From: Salinicola endophyticus
GTDB lineage: Bacteria > Pseudomonadota > Gammaproteobacteria > Pseudomonadales > Halomonadaceae
Length of the DNA: 64,000 nucleotides
Direction: 5' to 3'
NCBI RefSeq assembly: GCF_003206575.1
Contig: NZ_PZJO01000008.1
Location: 62,001 to 126,000, forward strand
Shown piece by piece: positions 8,217 through 18,439 of the stretch. The notes beneath the pieces were generated by a model. That model made no database searches, was not told where the DNA came from, and saw only the letters and a program-made list of their open reading frames with translations. The stretch's first letter is position 1. Each line of letters opens with the position of its first letter. A program made the translations under genes and the position numbers.

Positions 8217-9092
8217 ATGACCACATTCGAACGTCACTCCCTCACCCCGTGGCTACTGCTGGCGCCCCAGCTCGTCGTGGTCGCCATCTTCTTTTTCTGG
8301 CCCGCCGCCGAATCGCTGCGCCAGGCGTTCTACGTGCAGGATGCCTTCGGCCTCGGCGAGCGCTTCGTCGGGCTCGCCAACTTCCAGCACGTGCTCGCCT
8401 CCCCCGGCTACTGGCACGCCTTCGGCGTCACCGCGCTGTTCAGTCTGCTGGTGGCGGCAGGCGCCATGGGCCTGGCGCTGCTGCTGGCGGTGCTCGCCGA
8501 CCGCGTGCTCCATGGCGCCAGGCTCTATCGCGTGCTGCTGACCTGGCCCTATGCCGTGGCGCCGGCGGTGGCGGGTCTTCTGTGGCTGTTCATGTTCGAC
8601 CCGGTGCTCGGCGTGCTGACCCACGCCCTGGCCGCCATCGGCGTGCACTGGGATGCCCAGCTAGATCCCGGCCAGGCGCTGGCACTGGTGGTGATCGCCT
8701 CGATCTGGCAGCAGATGAGCTACAACTTCGTGTTCTTTCTCGCCGGGCTGCAGATGATCCCCGCCTCGCTGCTCGAAGCCGCCGCCATCGACGGCGCGGG
8801 CCCCTTCCGGCGCTTCTTCGGTATCACCCTGCCGCTATTGTCGCCGACCGCCTTTTTCCTGCTGGTGATGAACAGTGTCTACGTACTGTTCGAGACCTTC
8901 GCCACCATCGACAGCACCACCCTGGGCGGCCCCGGCGGCGCCACGCGCACGCTGGTCTACAAGCTCTACGAGGATGGCTTCGTCGGCCGTGACCTGGGCG
9001 GTTCCAGCGCCCAGTCGGTGCTGCTGATGATATTGGTCGGGGTGCTCACCTTCATCCAGTTCCGCTACCTCGAACGCAGGGTCGCCTACTGA
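8217..9092 (+). CDS. ugpA: Glycerol-3-phosphate ABC transporter permease UgpA
   Basis: Inner-membrane permease of 291 aa with six predicted helices in the MalF/UgpA arrangement. The cytoplasmic EAA loop reads EAAAIDGAGPFRRFFGITLP (about residues 185-204). The region LGGPGGATRTLVYKLYEDGF is characteristic of UgpA. It pairs with UgpE to form the channel and docks UgpC. The TGA overlaps the ATG of ugpE, so translation is coupled. Confidence 0.95.
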   Translation: MTTFERHSLTPWLLLAPQLVVVAIFFFWPAAESLRQAFYVQDAFGLGERFVGLANFQHVLASPGYWHAFGVTALFSLLVAAGAMGLALLLAVLADRVLHGARLYRVLLTWPYAVAPAVAGLLWLFMFDPVLGVLTHALAAIGVHWDAQLDPGQALALVVIASIWQQMSYNFVFFLAGLQMIPASLLEAAAIDGAGPFRRFFGITLPLLSPTAFFLLVMNSVYVLFETFATIDSTTLGGPGGATRTLVYKLYEDGFVGRDLGGSSAQSVLLMILVGVLTFIQFRYLERRVAY

Positions 9093-9937
9093 TGCGCTAT
9101 CGTCGTCCCGGCCTCGACGGCCTCACCCACCTGCTGCTGATCATTGGCGCGGTGATCTTCGGGCTGCCACTGTGGCTCGCACTCACCGCCTCCACCCACA
9201 GTGCCGGCGACCTGCAGAGCGGCATCGCCCCGCTGTGGTTCGGTGACCAGGGGCTCGCCAACTACTGGCAGCTACTGTCCCAGCCGATGCCCGGGCTGGG
9301 GGTCAGTGCGCTGCGCCTGCTCGGCAACTCGCTGGTGATGGCGCTGGGCATCGCGCTGGGCAAGATCGCGATCTCGCTGCTGGCCGCCTACGCCATCGTG
9401 TTCTTCCGTTTCCCCTGCCGCACACTCTGCTTCTGGCTGATCTTCGTCACCCTGATGCTGCCGGTGGAGGTGCGCATCGTGCCGACCTACGGCGTGGTGG
9501 CGCGCTTCGGGCTGATCGACACCTACGCCGGGATGATCCTGCCGCTGATCGCCTCAGCCACCGCCACCTTCCTGCTACGCCAGTGCTTTCTGAGCCTGCC
9601 GTCGGAGCTGTTCGAGGCGGCGCGGCTGGATGGCGCCGGGCCGCTGCGCTTTCTCAAGGATTTCGTGCTGCCGCTGTCGCGGACCAATCTCGCGGCACTG
9701 TTCGTGATCATGTTCATCTACGGCTGGAACCAGTATCTGTGGCCGCTGCTGGCGGCCAACTCGCCCGATCACGCCACCGCCGTGATCAGTCTGAAGAACC
9801 TGGTGCAGTCCACCGACACCCTGCCACCGTGGCAACTGGCCACCGCGATGACGGTGCTCACGGTCCTGCCCCCGGTGGTGGTGATCGTCGCCATGCAGCG
9901 CTTCTTCGTGCGCGGGCTGACCGATGCCGAAAAGTGA
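9092..9937 (+). CDS. ugpE: Glycerol-3-phosphate ABC transporter permease UgpE
   Basis: Second channel subunit, 281 aa, six helices. The EAA loop is [20 protein letters not shown] (about residues 175-194), and the helix before the C-terminus contains [10 protein letters not shown], common to MalG/UgpE proteins. Its ATG overlaps the ugpA stop. ugpC starts 25 nt after its own stop. Confidence 0.95.
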   Translation: MRYRRPGLDGLTHLLLIIGAVIFGLPLWLALTASTHSAGDLQSGIAPLWFGDQGLANYWQLLSQPMPGLGVSALRLLGNSLVMALGIALGKIAISLLAAYAIVFFRFPCRTLCFWLIFVTLMLPVEVRIVPTYGVVARFGLIDTYAGMILPLIASATATFLLRQCFLSLPSELFEAARLDGAGPLRFLKDFVLPLSRTNLAALFVIMFIYGWNQYLWPLLAANSPDHATAVISLKNLVQSTDTLPPWQLATAMTVLTVLPPVVVIVAMQRFFVRGLTDAEK

Positions 9938-9962
9938 CCTTCAACGCAGAGAGACTCGACCC

Positions 9963-11144
9963 ATGGCCACACTGACCTGTCGCCAGCTCGTCAAGACCTA
10001 CAAGGGCGGCCAGCGCGCCGTCGATGGTATCGACCTGACCCTGGAACCCGGGGAGCTGATGGTCGTGGTAGGCCCTTCGGGCTGCGGGAAGTCGACCTTC
10101 CTGCGGATGGTGGCGGGGCTCGAGTCGATCAGCGACGGCGAGCTGAGAATCGGCGGGACGCTGGCCAACCAGCTGGAGCCGGCCCAGCGCGGGGTCGCGA
10201 TGGTGTTCCAGAACTACGCCCTCTACCCGCACATGAGCGTGTTCGACAACATGGCCTATGCGCTCAAGCTGCAGAAGCGCCCGCGCGAGGAGATCACGCG
10301 CCGGGTGCGCGAGGCCGCGGCCCTGCTGGGGATCGAGGCATTGCTCGAACGCCGCCCACGCCAGCTCTCCGGCGGCCAGCGCCAGCGCGTGGCGATGGGC
10401 CGGGCGATCGTGCGCGAGCCGCGCGTGTTCCTGTTCGACGAGCCGCTCTCCAATCTCGACGCCGCGCTGCGCGTGCAGATGCGCCTGGAGATTCGGCGCC
10501 TGCAGCAGCGCCTGGGTGCGAGCATGCTCTATGTCACCCACGATCAGGTCGAGGCGATGACCCTGGCCGACCGTTTAGTGGTGCTGCGCGATGGCCGGAT
10601 CGAGCAGATCGGCACCCCGATGAGCCTGTTCGAGACACCCGCCAGCTGCTTCGTGGCGCGCTTCATCGGCTCACCGGCGATGAACCTGCTGCCGGTGACC
10701 CAGGCCGACGGCCGTGCACGGCTGCCCGGCGGCCTGATCCTCGACACAGAAGCACTCGAGACCGAAATCATCGAGACAGCCCCCGAAACCAAGGCCGATA
10801 CGGCGGCGAGCGCAGACGCCGCCGAGCCCCCAGCTGCCGCCACCCTGGGGGTGCGCCCGGAGCACCTGCGCCTCGACCCGCAGGGCGAGTTCGCGGTCAC
10901 GCTGGAGATGATCGAACGCCTGGGGGTGGATGCCCTGGCCTACTGCCGCCTGCCGGGACTCGACGCACCGCTCACCGCACGGCTGCCGCTGGCCACACTG
11001 GAGGCCGCGGCACTGCGCGAGGGCAGCGAGATACGGCTCGCGGTCGACGGCCCGCTGCACCTGTTCGACGCCGAGGAGCGCCGTGTGGCACGGCGGGCGC
11101 GCCTCAGCGCCGACACGTCGGCGGCGACATCGAGCATCGCCTGA
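9963..11144 (+). CDS. ugpC: Glycerol-3-phosphate ABC transporter ATPase UgpC
   Basis: Cytoplasmic ATPase of 393 aa. Walker [10 protein letters not shown], signature [10 protein letters not shown], Walker [13 protein letters not shown] and H-loop VTHDQ are all intact, followed by a C-terminal MalK-like TOBE domain. The frame opens at 9924, but family alignment ([13 protein letters not shown]) puts the start at the ATG at 9963. It is longer than E. coli UgpC (356 aa), mainly because of an acidic, Ala/Glu/Thr-rich linker around residues 262-289 in the regulatory domain. In E. coli this domain takes part in phosphate and UgpQ control. No ugpQ follows; the gene ends 21 nt from the convergent dppF stop. 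Confidence 0.94.
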   Translation: MATLTCRQLVKTYKGGQRAVDGIDLTLEPGELMVVVGPSGCGKSTFLRMVAGLESISDGELRIGGTLANQLEPAQRGVAMVFQNYALYPHMSVFDNMAYALKLQKRPREEITRRVREAAALLGIEALLERRPRQLSGGQRQRVAMGRAIVREPRVFLFDEPLSNLDAALRVQMRLEIRRLQQRLGASMLYVTHDQVEAMTLADRLVVLRDGRIEQIGTPMSLFETPASCFVARFIGSPAMNLLPVTQADGRARLPGGLILDTEALETEIIETAPETKADTAASADAAEPPAAATLGVRPEHLRLDPQGEFAVTLEMIERLGVDALAYCRLPGLDAPLTARLPLATLEAAALREGSEIRLAVDGPLHLFDAEERRVARRARLSADTSAATSSIA

Positions 11145-11165
11145 GAGGGCATCGGGCCGACGAGT

Positions 11166-12164
11166 TCAGGAAGCCGCCTGGCTGGCTCGGGTCTCGACAT
11201 GGATACAGGCCACGCTGACCGCGTCGTCCACCGGCTCCAGCGGCGGGTCGGTGCGGCTGCAGGCCTCGGTGGCACGATGGCAGCGCGGGGCGAACGGGCA
11301 GCCCGGCGGCGGCGCCAGCGGCGAGGGCGGCTCGCCCTTGAGCCGCACCCGCTCGCGACGCCGGTTGGGATCGGCGACCGGGGTGGCCGAGAACAGCGCC
11401 TGGGTGTAAGGGTGGCGCGGCTGACTGAACACCGTCTCCGCCGGCCCCGTCTCCACCGGCTGGCCGAAGTACATCACGATGACGTCGTCGGCGATGCGCC
11501 GAACCACCGAGAGGTCGTGGGAGATGAACACGTAGGCCAGCCCGAACTCCTCCTGCAGGTCCGCCAGCAGGTTGAGTACCTGGGCCTGGATCGACAGGTC
11601 CAGCGCCGAGACCGGTTCGTCGAGCACCAGGATCTTGGGGTTGAGCATCAGCGCCCGGGCGATCGCGATACGCTGGCGCTGGCCACCGGAGAACATGTGC
11701 GGATAGCGGTCGGCGTGCTCGGGCCGCAGGCCCACCTTCTCGATCATCTCCAGCGCCGCCGTGCGCCGCTCGCTGGCGCTCATCTCACGACGGTTGAGCT
11801 TGAGCGGCTCCTCCAGCATGGTCGCCACGGTCTTGCGCGGATTGAGCGACCCATAGGGGTTCTGGAAGATGATCTGCACCTCGCGGCGCAGCGCCGCCGG
11901 TGGACGTTGCCCCGGCTTGAGCGCCACCGCCTGGCCGTTGATGGTCAGCTCGCCGCTGGTGGGCGGCTCGATCATCGTCAGCACCCGGGCCAGGGTCGAC
12001 TTGCCACAGCCCGACTCGCCGACCACCGCCAGCGTCTGACCCGCGAACAGCTCGAACGAGGCCTCGTTGAGCGCCTTGACCGTGGCCGGCTTGGAGAAGG
12101 GCCCGCCCTTGATCTCGTAGTAGCGCGTCAGATGACGCGCGCGCAGTACCGCTTCACGGCTCAT
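11166..12164 (-). CDS. dppF: Dipeptide/oligopeptide ABC transporter ATPase DppF
   Basis: Second ATPase of the peptide importer, 332 aa. Walker [10 protein letters not shown], signature [14 protein letters not shown], Walker [13 protein letters not shown], and a C-terminal oligopeptide-transport extension with the Cys motif [10 protein letters not shown]. The frame opens upstream at 12266, but an ATG at 12164 with GGAGGT 7 nt before it, overlapping the dppD stop as ATGA, is clearly the start. Last gene of dppABCDF. The 105 nt of frame upstream are dppD coding sequence in another phase. Confidence 0.93.
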   Translation of the reverse strand: MSREAVLRARHLTRYYEIKGGPFSKPATVKALNEASFELFAGQTLAVVGESGCGKSTLARVLTMIEPPTSGELTINGQAVALKPGQRPPAALRREVQIIFQNPYGSLNPRKTVATMLEEPLKLNRREMSASERRTAALEMIEKVGLRPEHADRYPHMFSGGQRQRIAIARALMLNPKILVLDEPVSALDLSIQAQVLNLLADLQEEFGLAYVFISHDLSVVRRIADDVIVMYFGQPVETGPAETVFSQPRHPYTQALFSATPVADPNRRRERVRLKGEPPSPLAPPPGCPFAPRCHRATEACSRTDPPLEPVDDAVSVACIHVETRASQAAS

Positions 12165-13204
12165 GGACGCACCTCCGGTCGCAAGGGGGAAGATGTCTCG
12201 GGCGAGACGCCGGGTGAAGGTCCGGATGATGGCTCGGCATCCGGCCGCCCGAGCGGATAGTGGCACAGCGTGCGCGCCGGGTCGTCCGGCGCCGCCACCG
12301 GCTCCACCTCGCGGCAGTGCTCGGTGGCATAGCGACAGCGCGGGTTGAACAGGCAGCCCGTGGGGCGGTCGTGCTGGCCCGGCACCACGCCGGGGATGGT
12401 CGGCAGCCGCGTCTGCCCCGCGGCGCGCTCCGGCAGCGCCGAGAGCAGCGCCTCGGTGTAGGGATGGCGCGGATGGGCGAACAGCGATCTCACCTCCTGC
12501 TGCTCCACCTGGCGCCCGGCGTACTGCACGATCACCTGCTTGGCGGTCTCCGCAACCACACCCATGTCATGGGTGATCAGGATCAGCGCCATGCCCTTCT
12601 CCTCCTGCAGCTTGAGCAGCAGTTCGAGGATCTGGGCCTGAATGGTGACATCCAGCGCCGTGGTCGGCTCGTCGGCGATCAGCAGCCGCGGGTCGCAGGA
12701 GATCGCCATGGCGATCATCACTCGCTGACTCATGCCGCCGGAGAGCTGATGCGGATACGCCTTGATCCGCCGCGCCGGGTCGGGAATCCCCACCTGGGCG
12801 AGCAGCTCCAGCGCCCGCTCGTGGCGCTCGCGGCGCGAGCCGCCCTTGTGCTGCTTGATCATCTCGTCGATCTGGGTGCCCACGGTGAAGCACGGGTTCA
12901 GGCTGCTCATCGGCTCCTGAAAGATCATCGACATCTCGCCGCCGACGATGCGCCGGCGCTGACGCGAGCCCAGCTGCTGCAGATCCTGGCCGTCGAAGGC
13001 CATGCGCTCGGCGCTGACCTGGGCGGTCCACGGCAGCAGCCCCATGGTCGCCAGCATCGAGACCGACTTGCCCGAGCCGGACTCGCCCACGATCGAGAGC
13101 ACGTCACCGTGGTCGACCTGGATGTCGACGTTCTCGACCGCCGTGAACAGGCCGCTGTTGGTCTGGAACCGAACGCTCAGGCCTGCGATATCAAGTAATG
13201 CCAT
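12161..13204 (-). CDS. dppD: Dipeptide/oligopeptide ABC transporter ATPase DppD
   Basis: ATPase of 347 aa. Walker [10 protein letters not shown], signature [14 protein letters not shown], Walker [14 protein letters not shown]-loop ITHDMGV, and the C-terminal extension with [13 protein letters not shown] typical of DppD/OppD. Forms the ATPase heterodimer with DppF. It starts 63 nt after the dppC stop and overlaps dppF by 4 nt. Confidence 0.94.
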   Translation of the reverse strand: MALLDIAGLSVRFQTNSGLFTAVENVDIQVDHGDVLSIVGESGSGKSVSMLATMGLLPWTAQVSAERMAFDGQDLQQLGSRQRRRIVGGEMSMIFQEPMSSLNPCFTVGTQIDEMIKQHKGGSRRERHERALELLAQVGIPDPARRIKAYPHQLSGGMSQRVMIAMAISCDPRLLIADEPTTALDVTIQAQILELLLKLQEEKGMALILITHDMGVVAETAKQVIVQYAGRQVEQQEVRSLFAHPRHPYTEALLSALPERAAGQTRLPTIPGVVPGQHDRPTGCLFNPRCRYATEHCREVEPVAAPDDPARTLCHYPLGRPDAEPSSGPSPGVSPETSSPLRPEVRP

Positions 13205-13267
13205 GTGAACTCCTCATCGCGTCGCCGCGCCCGCCCCGGACGCCAGGCGCCAGGGTGGGCGAGGCGC

Positions 13268-14167
13268 TCACGATCGTTTCATCTTCGGGTCCAGCGCATC
13301 GCGCAGACCGTCGCCCATCAGGTTGATCATCAGCACGGTCAGCAGAATGATCAGCCCCGGGAAGGTGACCGCCCAGTAGGCGCTCCCCATGAACTCGCGC
13401 GCGTTGGCCAGCATTGCGCCCCACTCGGGGGTCGGCGGTTGCACGCCCATGCCCAGAAAGCCCAGCGCGGCGATATCCAGGATCGCGGTGGAGAACGACA
13501 GAGTCGCCTGCACGATCAGCGGCGCCATGCAGTTGGGCAGCAGGGTGTTGAACATCAGGCGCATATGGCCGGCCCCGGCCAGACGGCTGGCGGTGACGTA
13601 CTCGCGACTCTTCTCGCCGATCACCGCAGCGCGCGTCAGGCGCACGAAATAGGGCAGCTGTACCAGCGCGATGGCGATCATCGCGCTGGTCAGCCCCGGG
13701 CTCAGGATCGCCACCAGACCCAGCGCCAGCAGCAGGCTGGGAAAGGCCAGCACCACGTCCATCACGCGGGTGATCACGGTCTCGACCCAGCCGCGGAAGT
13801 AGCCCGCCAGCAGCCCCAGGAAGATGCCGCCGCACATCGAGATCAGCACCACCATGGCACTGATCGAGAGCGAGTAGCGGGCGCCATAGATCAGTCGCGA
13901 GAGAATGTCGCGACCCACCGCATCGGTGCCCAGGATGTAACGCCAGCTGCCTTCGGCGTGCCACACCGGCGGCACCAGCAGTGCCGAGCGGTCCTGCAGT
14001 GCCGGGTCGTGGGGCGCCACCCAGGGCGCCAGCAGCGCTACCAGAAACACCAGCGCGATGAAGATCAGCCCGACCAGGGCGCCGCGACTGGCGCTGAAAT
14101 CCTTCCAGAAGCTGCCCAGCTGATAGCGAAAGGTCCCGGGCGCACCAGGGGTAGAAATTGCAGCCAT
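13268..14167 (-). CDS. dppC: Dipeptide ABC transporter permease DppC
   Basis: Permease of 299 aa with an N-terminal OppC-type segment, six hydrophobic helices and the EAA-type loop EYVTASRLAGAGHMRLMFNT. The frame is open to 14335, but that stretch overlaps dppB. The ATG at 14167 (MAAISTPGAPG), preceded by an AGGG box and lying 11 nt after the dppB stop, is the likely start. Partner of DppB. Confidence 0.92.
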   Translation of the reverse strand: MAAISTPGAPGTFRYQLGSFWKDFSASRGALVGLIFIALVFLVALLAPWVAPHDPALQDRSALLVPPVWHAEGSWRYILGTDAVGRDILSRLIYGARYSLSISAMVVLISMCGGIFLGLLAGYFRGWVETVITRVMDVVLAFPSLLLALGLVAILSPGLTSAMIAIALVQLPYFVRLTRAAVIGEKSREYVTASRLAGAGHMRLMFNTLLPNCMAPLIVQATLSFSTAILDIAALGFLGMGVQPPTPEWGAMLANAREFMGSAYWAVTFPGLIILLTVLMINLMGDGLRDALDPKMKRS

Positions 14168-14178
14168 TTTTTGGGCCC

Positions 14179-15183
14179 TCAGTGACGGATGCGCGGATTG
14201 ATGACCCCATAGGCCACATCCACCAGCAGATTGACGATCATCACGATGAACGCGATCAGCACCAGACCACCCTGCACCGAGGGGTAGTCGCGCCGCGAGA
14301 TCGCATCGATCATCCACTTGCCGATGCCCGGCCACGAAAAGATCGTCTCGGTCAGGATCGCCCCGGCCAGCAGCAGCCCCACCTGCAGCCCGATCACCGT
14401 GACCACCGAGATCAGCGCATTGCGCAGGGTGTGCACCATGATCACGCGGTAGCTGGAGAGCCCCTTGGCCCGCGCCGTGCGCACGTAGTCCTCGCCCAGC
14501 ACCTCGAGCATCGAGGAGCGGGTCTGACGCGCGATCACCGCCAGCGGAATGGTGCCGAGCACGATGGCGGGCAGGATCAGATGGTGCAGTGCCGAGAGGA
14601 AGGCGCCCCAGTCACCGGCGAGCAGGGTATCGATGGTCATGAAGCCGGTGACCGGCTCGATGAAGTACATGAAGGAGATACGCCCGGAGACCGGGGTCCA
14701 GCCGAGGGTGCCGGAGAAGAACATGATCAGCAGCAGGCCCCACCAGAAGATCGGCATCGAGTAGCCGGTCAGGCTGATGCCAACCACGGTATGGTCGAGC
14801 GTCTTGCCGCGCCGGATCGCCGCCAGCACTCCGGCCGGCAGGCCGATGATCACGGCGAAGGTGAGCGCGAACAACGACAGCTCCAGGGTCGCCGGGAAGC
14901 GGCTGAAGAACTCGTGGACCACCGGCGAGTGGGTGACCAGCGAGTTGCCCAGGTCGCCGTGCAGGAGCCCCTTGAGGAATTCCCAGTACTGCACCGGCAG
15001 CGGCCGGTCGAAACCGAACTGCGCCTGGAGCTGGGCGTAGCGCTCGGCGGAGATCCCGCGCTCGCCCGCCATCAGCAGGATCGGATCGCCCGGCAACAGG
15101 CGAATGAAGGCGAACGCCACGATGGTGACGCCGATGAAGGTCGGCACTAGCTGAGCCAGCTTGACCAGAATGAACTTGAACAT
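14179..15183 (-). CDS. dppB: Dipeptide ABC transporter permease DppB
   Basis: Close DppB homologue, about 334 aa. Family-specific stretches include MAGERGIS, LTGYSMPIFWWGL, LPAIVLGTIPLAVIARQTR and the loop EDYVRTARAKGLSSYRV, ending VINPRIRH. Two starts are possible: ATG at 15204 and ATG at 15183. The second gives MFKFILVKLAQLVPTF, which aligns with the DppB N-terminus, so I prefer it, although neither has a good ribosome-binding site. A strong hairpin lies directly upstream, between it and dppA, so translation initiation may be low or structure-controlled. Confidence 0.93.
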   Translation of the reverse strand: MFKFILVKLAQLVPTFIGVTIVAFAFIRLLPGDPILLMAGERGISAERYAQLQAQFGFDRPLPVQYWEFLKGLLHGDLGNSLVTHSPVVHEFFSRFPATLELSLFALTFAVIIGLPAGVLAAIRRGKTLDHTVVGISLTGYSMPIFWWGLLLIMFFSGTLGWTPVSGRISFMYFIEPVTGFMTIDTLLAGDWGAFLSALHHLILPAIVLGTIPLAVIARQTRSSMLEVLGEDYVRTARAKGLSSYRVIMVHTLRNALISVVTVIGLQVGLLLAGAILTETIFSWPGIGKWMIDAISRRDYPSVQGGLVLIAFIVMIVNLLVDVAYGVINPRIRH

Positions 15184-15205
15184 AGTGAGGGTCTGACTAG
15201 TCATG

Positions 15206-15245
15206 CGCGGACACGGGACAGCCGCCAGGCTGCCCCGTGTCCGCG
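15206..15245 (-). other. Intercistronic hairpin between dppA and dppB
   Basis: Near-perfect inverted repeat: arms CGCGGACACGGG and CCCGTGTCCGCG, extended by CAGCC/GGCTG after one mismatch, with a 4-nt loop. It lies 11 nt past the dppA stop. There is no U tract. Probably protects dppA mRNA or limits read-through into dppBCDF. Confidence 0.85.
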
Positions 15246-15256
15246 AAGGGAGGGAG

Positions 15257-16846
15257 TTACTCTTGGATGTCGACGCCTTCGAAGCTATGCAGACCCAGCG
15301 GATTGATCACATAGCCGGTGACCTCCTTGCGGATCGGCATGAACACCGTCGAGTGGGCCAGGGTGTCCCACGGCGCCTGCTGCTTGAAGATCACCTGCGC
15401 CTTCTCGTAGAGCTTGGCGCGCTCGGCCTGGTCGTCCAGCGTACGCGCCTGCTGGATCAGATCGTCGAACGGCTTGTAGCACCACTGCGAGCGGTTGGCC
15501 CCGCCCACGCCGGCACAGCTCAAGAGCGTCCCCATGAAGTTGTCCGGATCGCCGTTGTCACCGGTCCAGCCCAGGATCACCGCGCCCTTGCGGTCGACGG
15601 CGGAGGCGCGCTTGAGGTACTCGCCCCACTCGTAGGTGACGATATTGACGTCGACCCCGACCTTGGCCAGATCCGCCTGCATCAGCTCGGCGGCACGCCG
15701 GGCGTTGGGCATGTAGGGGCGCTGGACCGGCATCGCCCAGATATCCATCTTCAGGTTCTTCACCCCGGCATCCGCCAGCATCTGCTTGGCCTTCTCGGGG
15801 TCGTAGGGGTCATCCTTGACGGCGTCGTTGTAACTCCACATGGTCGGCGGAATCGGGTTCTTGGCCACCTCCCCCGCGCCCTGGAACACCGCGTCGATGA
15901 TCGCCTGCTTGTTGATCGCCATATTGAGTGCGCGGCGCACTTCCGGCTGATCGAACGGCTTCTGCTGGGTGTTGTAGGCGAGATAGGCGACGTTGAGACC
16001 CGGCTCCTGGAGCACCTTGATCTCGTCGTTCTTTTTCATCGCCTGGACGTCGGACGGATTGGGGAACGGCATCACCTGGCACTCGCCCGCCATCAGCTTC
16101 TGGTAGCGCACCTGGGCATCCGGGGTGATGGCGAAGACCAGGTTGTCGATCGGCTGCTTGCCGCGGAAGTAGTCCGGGTTGGCCTGGTAGCGGATCGCTG
16201 CGTCTTCACGATAGGCGACGAACTGGAACGGGCCGGTGCCGATCGGCTGCTGGTTGGCCTGCTGCGGCTTGCCCTCGTCGATCAGCTGCTGCTCGTACTC
16301 CTGGGAGTGGATCGCGGCGAAAGGCATCGCCAGGTTGGCCAGGAACGGCGCATTGGGCTCGGTCAGCACGAACTTGACGGTATGGTCGTCGACCTTCTCG
16401 ATCGACTTGATCAGCTCACCCATCGACATCGCGTTGAAGTACTCGAAGTTGCCGTTGGCGAGCTTGTAGTAGGGGTTGTCCTTGTCCATCTGGCGCTCGA
16501 AGCTCCAGATCACGTCGTCGGCATTGAGCGGTCGGCTGGGGGTGAAGAAGTCGGTGGTCTGGAACTTGACGTCGTCACGCAGATGGAAGGTCACGCTCAG
16601 GCCGTCGTCGGAGACTTCCCAGCTCTTGGCGATGGCCGGCTCCAGCTCGGTGGTGCCCGGCTTGAACTGCACCAGCATGTTGAAGACCGTCTCGCTGGTC
16701 GCGTCGAAGGTGGTACCGGTGGTGTAGATCGCGGGATCGAAGCCCTCCGGCGAGCCTTCGGAGCAGTAGACCAGCGTCTTGGCCATGACCGGGGTCGCAC
16801 CCATCATCATGGCCGCCACACCGGCAGCCAGCAGCGTCTTTTTCAT
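15257..16846 (-). CDS. dppA: Dipeptide-binding periplasmic protein DppA
   Basis: Solute-binding protein of 529 aa (family 5). The signal peptide is residues 1-22 (MKKTLLAAG start, cleavage after VMA). The mature start KTLVYCSEGSPEGFDPA and the stretches WTGDNGDPDNF and LLSCAGVGGANRSQWCY are typical of DppA. In E. coli DppA also serves dipeptide chemotaxis and haem uptake. First gene of dppABCDF, with AGGAG upstream of the ATG. The hairpin after its stop should favour its synthesis over the membrane subunits. Confidence 0.95.
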   Translation of the reverse strand: MKKTLLAAGVAAMMMGATPVMAKTLVYCSEGSPEGFDPAIYTTGTTFDATSETVFNMLVQFKPGTTELEPAIAKSWEVSDDGLSVTFHLRDDVKFQTTDFFTPSRPLNADDVIWSFERQMDKDNPYYKLANGNFEYFNAMSMGELIKSIEKVDDHTVKFVLTEPNAPFLANLAMPFAAIHSQEYEQQLIDEGKPQQANQQPIGTGPFQFVAYREDAAIRYQANPDYFRGKQPIDNLVFAITPDAQVRYQKLMAGECQVMPFPNPSDVQAMKKNDEIKVLQEPGLNVAYLAYNTQQKPFDQPEVRRALNMAINKQAIIDAVFQGAGEVAKNPIPPTMWSYNDAVKDDPYDPEKAKQMLADAGVKNLKMDIWAMPVQRPYMPNARRAAELMQADLAKVGVDVNIVTYEWGEYLKRASAVDRKGAVILGWTGDNGDPDNFMGTLLSCAGVGGANRSQWCYKPFDDLIQQARTLDDQAERAKLYEKAQVIFKQQAPWDTLAHSTVFMPIRKEVTGYVINPLGLHSFEGVDIQE

Positions 16847-16963
16847 TGGAGATTCTCCTGCACAGCGGTCGCTGTCATTGTCTTTGTCGGCTTGTGGCCG
16901 TTTGTTATGCGTTTATCGTTGTCGCATTGCCCGCCACGGCTCGGCCCAGCGGGCAGTCGCCTG

Positions 16964-16993
16964 AGGTTAGTTCCTCAATTAGCGTTTAATCAA
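16964..16993 (-). promoter_or_regulatory. Candidate sigma-70 promoter for dppA
   Basis: On the minus strand TTGATT (16988-16993), an 18-nt spacer and TAACCT (16964-16969), about 118 nt before the dppA ATG. It sits in the AT-rich part of the 312-nt gap 16847-17158, in which I see no gene or other element. Confidence 0.35.
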
Positions 16994-17158
16994 TTGTCCG
17001 ATAGCGTGAGACACGGTGCTTGCACTGGCGGCACAATATGTTTATAGCCCCACGCGCTAAGAGCCCATTTCCAACCCCTCTGACGATGGCGCCGGATAGG
17101 CTCACGTCGTCCAGCGGTGGTGAAAGACGTGCTAAAAGAATGCTTCATCAACGCCGTC

Positions 17159-18028
17159 TCAGCGCGCCGCCTGCCCTGCGGCCAGCCACGCATTGATCTG
17201 CTCCTGGTTGTCCGCGATCCAGGTCTTGGCCCCCGCGACCGGGTCGCCGCGCTCTTCGATCTGCGACATCAGCTCGCTCAGGCTCTCGTCACTCATGTGC
17301 CAGGCGTCGAGCACCGCGGTCAGCCAGGGGTCGTCCTCGCCAAAACCCTGCCGCGAGAACCAGTAGATGGTGTCGCCTTCGCCGTAGATGCCCTGCGGGT
17401 CGTCGAGATACTTCAGGTCGTAGTCGGCGAACGCCCAGTGCGGGTTCCATAGCGTGACCACGATCGGCTGCTGTGTGCGATAGGCGCGATCCAGGGCGGA
17501 CATCATCGCCGGCTCGGAGCTGTTGATCTGCGTCAGCGGCAGGTCATAGGCGCTGATCGCTTCATCGGTCATGCCGGCGATCGCCGAGCCCGGGTCGATC
17601 CCCAGGATGCTCGGGCGCCCCTGATACGCGAACTCGTCGGCATGTGCCGCCAGCTCGGGAATGCTGTCGATATCGACATAGCTCGGCACCACCAGACCCA
17701 GTCCGGTCTCGTCGTACCAGGCATCGTGAACTTCCAGCGTATCCTTGTACGGCGCCAGAAAGCTCTTGTCCGTATGCGGTAGCCAGATCTCCAACCCGAC
17801 ATCGATATCCTTGCTGTTCATACCCGCGTAGAGCGCACTCTTGCCCACGTTGGCGAGCCTGACATCATAGCCGTGCTGCTCCAGCACCAGCTTCCACAGG
17901 TTGGAGACGGCAATGTTCTCGGCCCAGTTGTTGGTCCCGATGGTCAGCGTCTTGTCCGCGGCCTGAGCAGCGGAGAAGGTCGTGGTCAGCGCGGCCGCGG
18001 CCAGCATCCCGATCAGCGTGTTTTTCAT
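17159..18028 (-). CDS. Glycine betaine/choline-type ABC transporter binding protein (orphan)
   Basis: Periplasmic binding protein of the ProX/OpuAC family (PF04069 type), 289 aa. Signal peptide MKNTLIGMLAAAALTTT, cleavage after AQA near residue 24. Trp-rich segments fit an aromatic cage for a quaternary ammonium ligand: GTNNWAENI, EIWLPHTD, HDAWYDE, TLWNPHWAF. The frame opens at 18052, but ATG 18028 with GGGA upstream starts the signal peptide. No permease or ATPase gene lies next to it, so it must work with a transporter encoded elsewhere. Likely ligands are glycine betaine, proline betaine or choline. Confidence 0.85.
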   Translation of the reverse strand: MKNTLIGMLAAAALTTTFSAAQAADKTLTIGTNNWAENIAVSNLWKLVLEQHGYDVRLANVGKSALYAGMNSKDIDVGLEIWLPHTDKSFLAPYKDTLEVHDAWYDETGLGLVVPSYVDIDSIPELAAHADEFAYQGRPSILGIDPGSAIAGMTDEAISAYDLPLTQINSSEPAMMSALDRAYRTQQPIVVTLWNPHWAFADYDLKYLDDPQGIYGEGDTIYWFSRQGFGEDDPWLTAVLDAWHMSDESLSELMSQIEERGDPVAGAKTWIADNQEQINAWLAAGQAAR

Positions 18029-18052
18029 CTGCGTTCCCGGTTGGCATGTCAA

Positions 18053-18439
18053 TTCAACTTAGCAGGACGCGCAGCGAAAGCCGAGATCATGGCCGAAGGG
18101 AGGGGCTGGAGAGGGAAAGGCAGAGTGCTGGCGCCGGCTGGCCCGGCGCCTCAGAGAAGGATGGTAGCGCCGCCAGGCCGTGGGTTCGAGGTAGGCCTGA
18201 AAAAGCCCGGAAAGCCACAGCAAAACGCCTACAGCGAGTCCTGAAACTGAACCATCCATCACGTTTGGCGTTCCACCACCGTCTTCGTCTCAATCGAACT
18301 GATGCAAGACATGCTCACGGCGTGGCTGTGGACTTACAACCTCTAGCGTCTGAATATGGAGCTCGGCGACATCATACCGAAGCAGAAACTCGCACTGACC
18401 AAACAGCTCCACTTCGGGAAGTGTCTAAAAGTGAAGGGT
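18053..18439. other. Intergenic stretch with no supported gene
   Basis: The open frames here have no recognisable product. A small inverted repeat (GGCGCCG and its complement, 18130-18150) is present. Composition changes toward lower GC from about 18240 onward, marking entry into the accessory patch that holds the ankyrin-like and Tli4-like genes. Confidence 0.5.

Noticed and set aside
15203-17047. Long plus-strand frame opposite dppA
   Set aside because: Antisense shadow of dppA with no domain signal.
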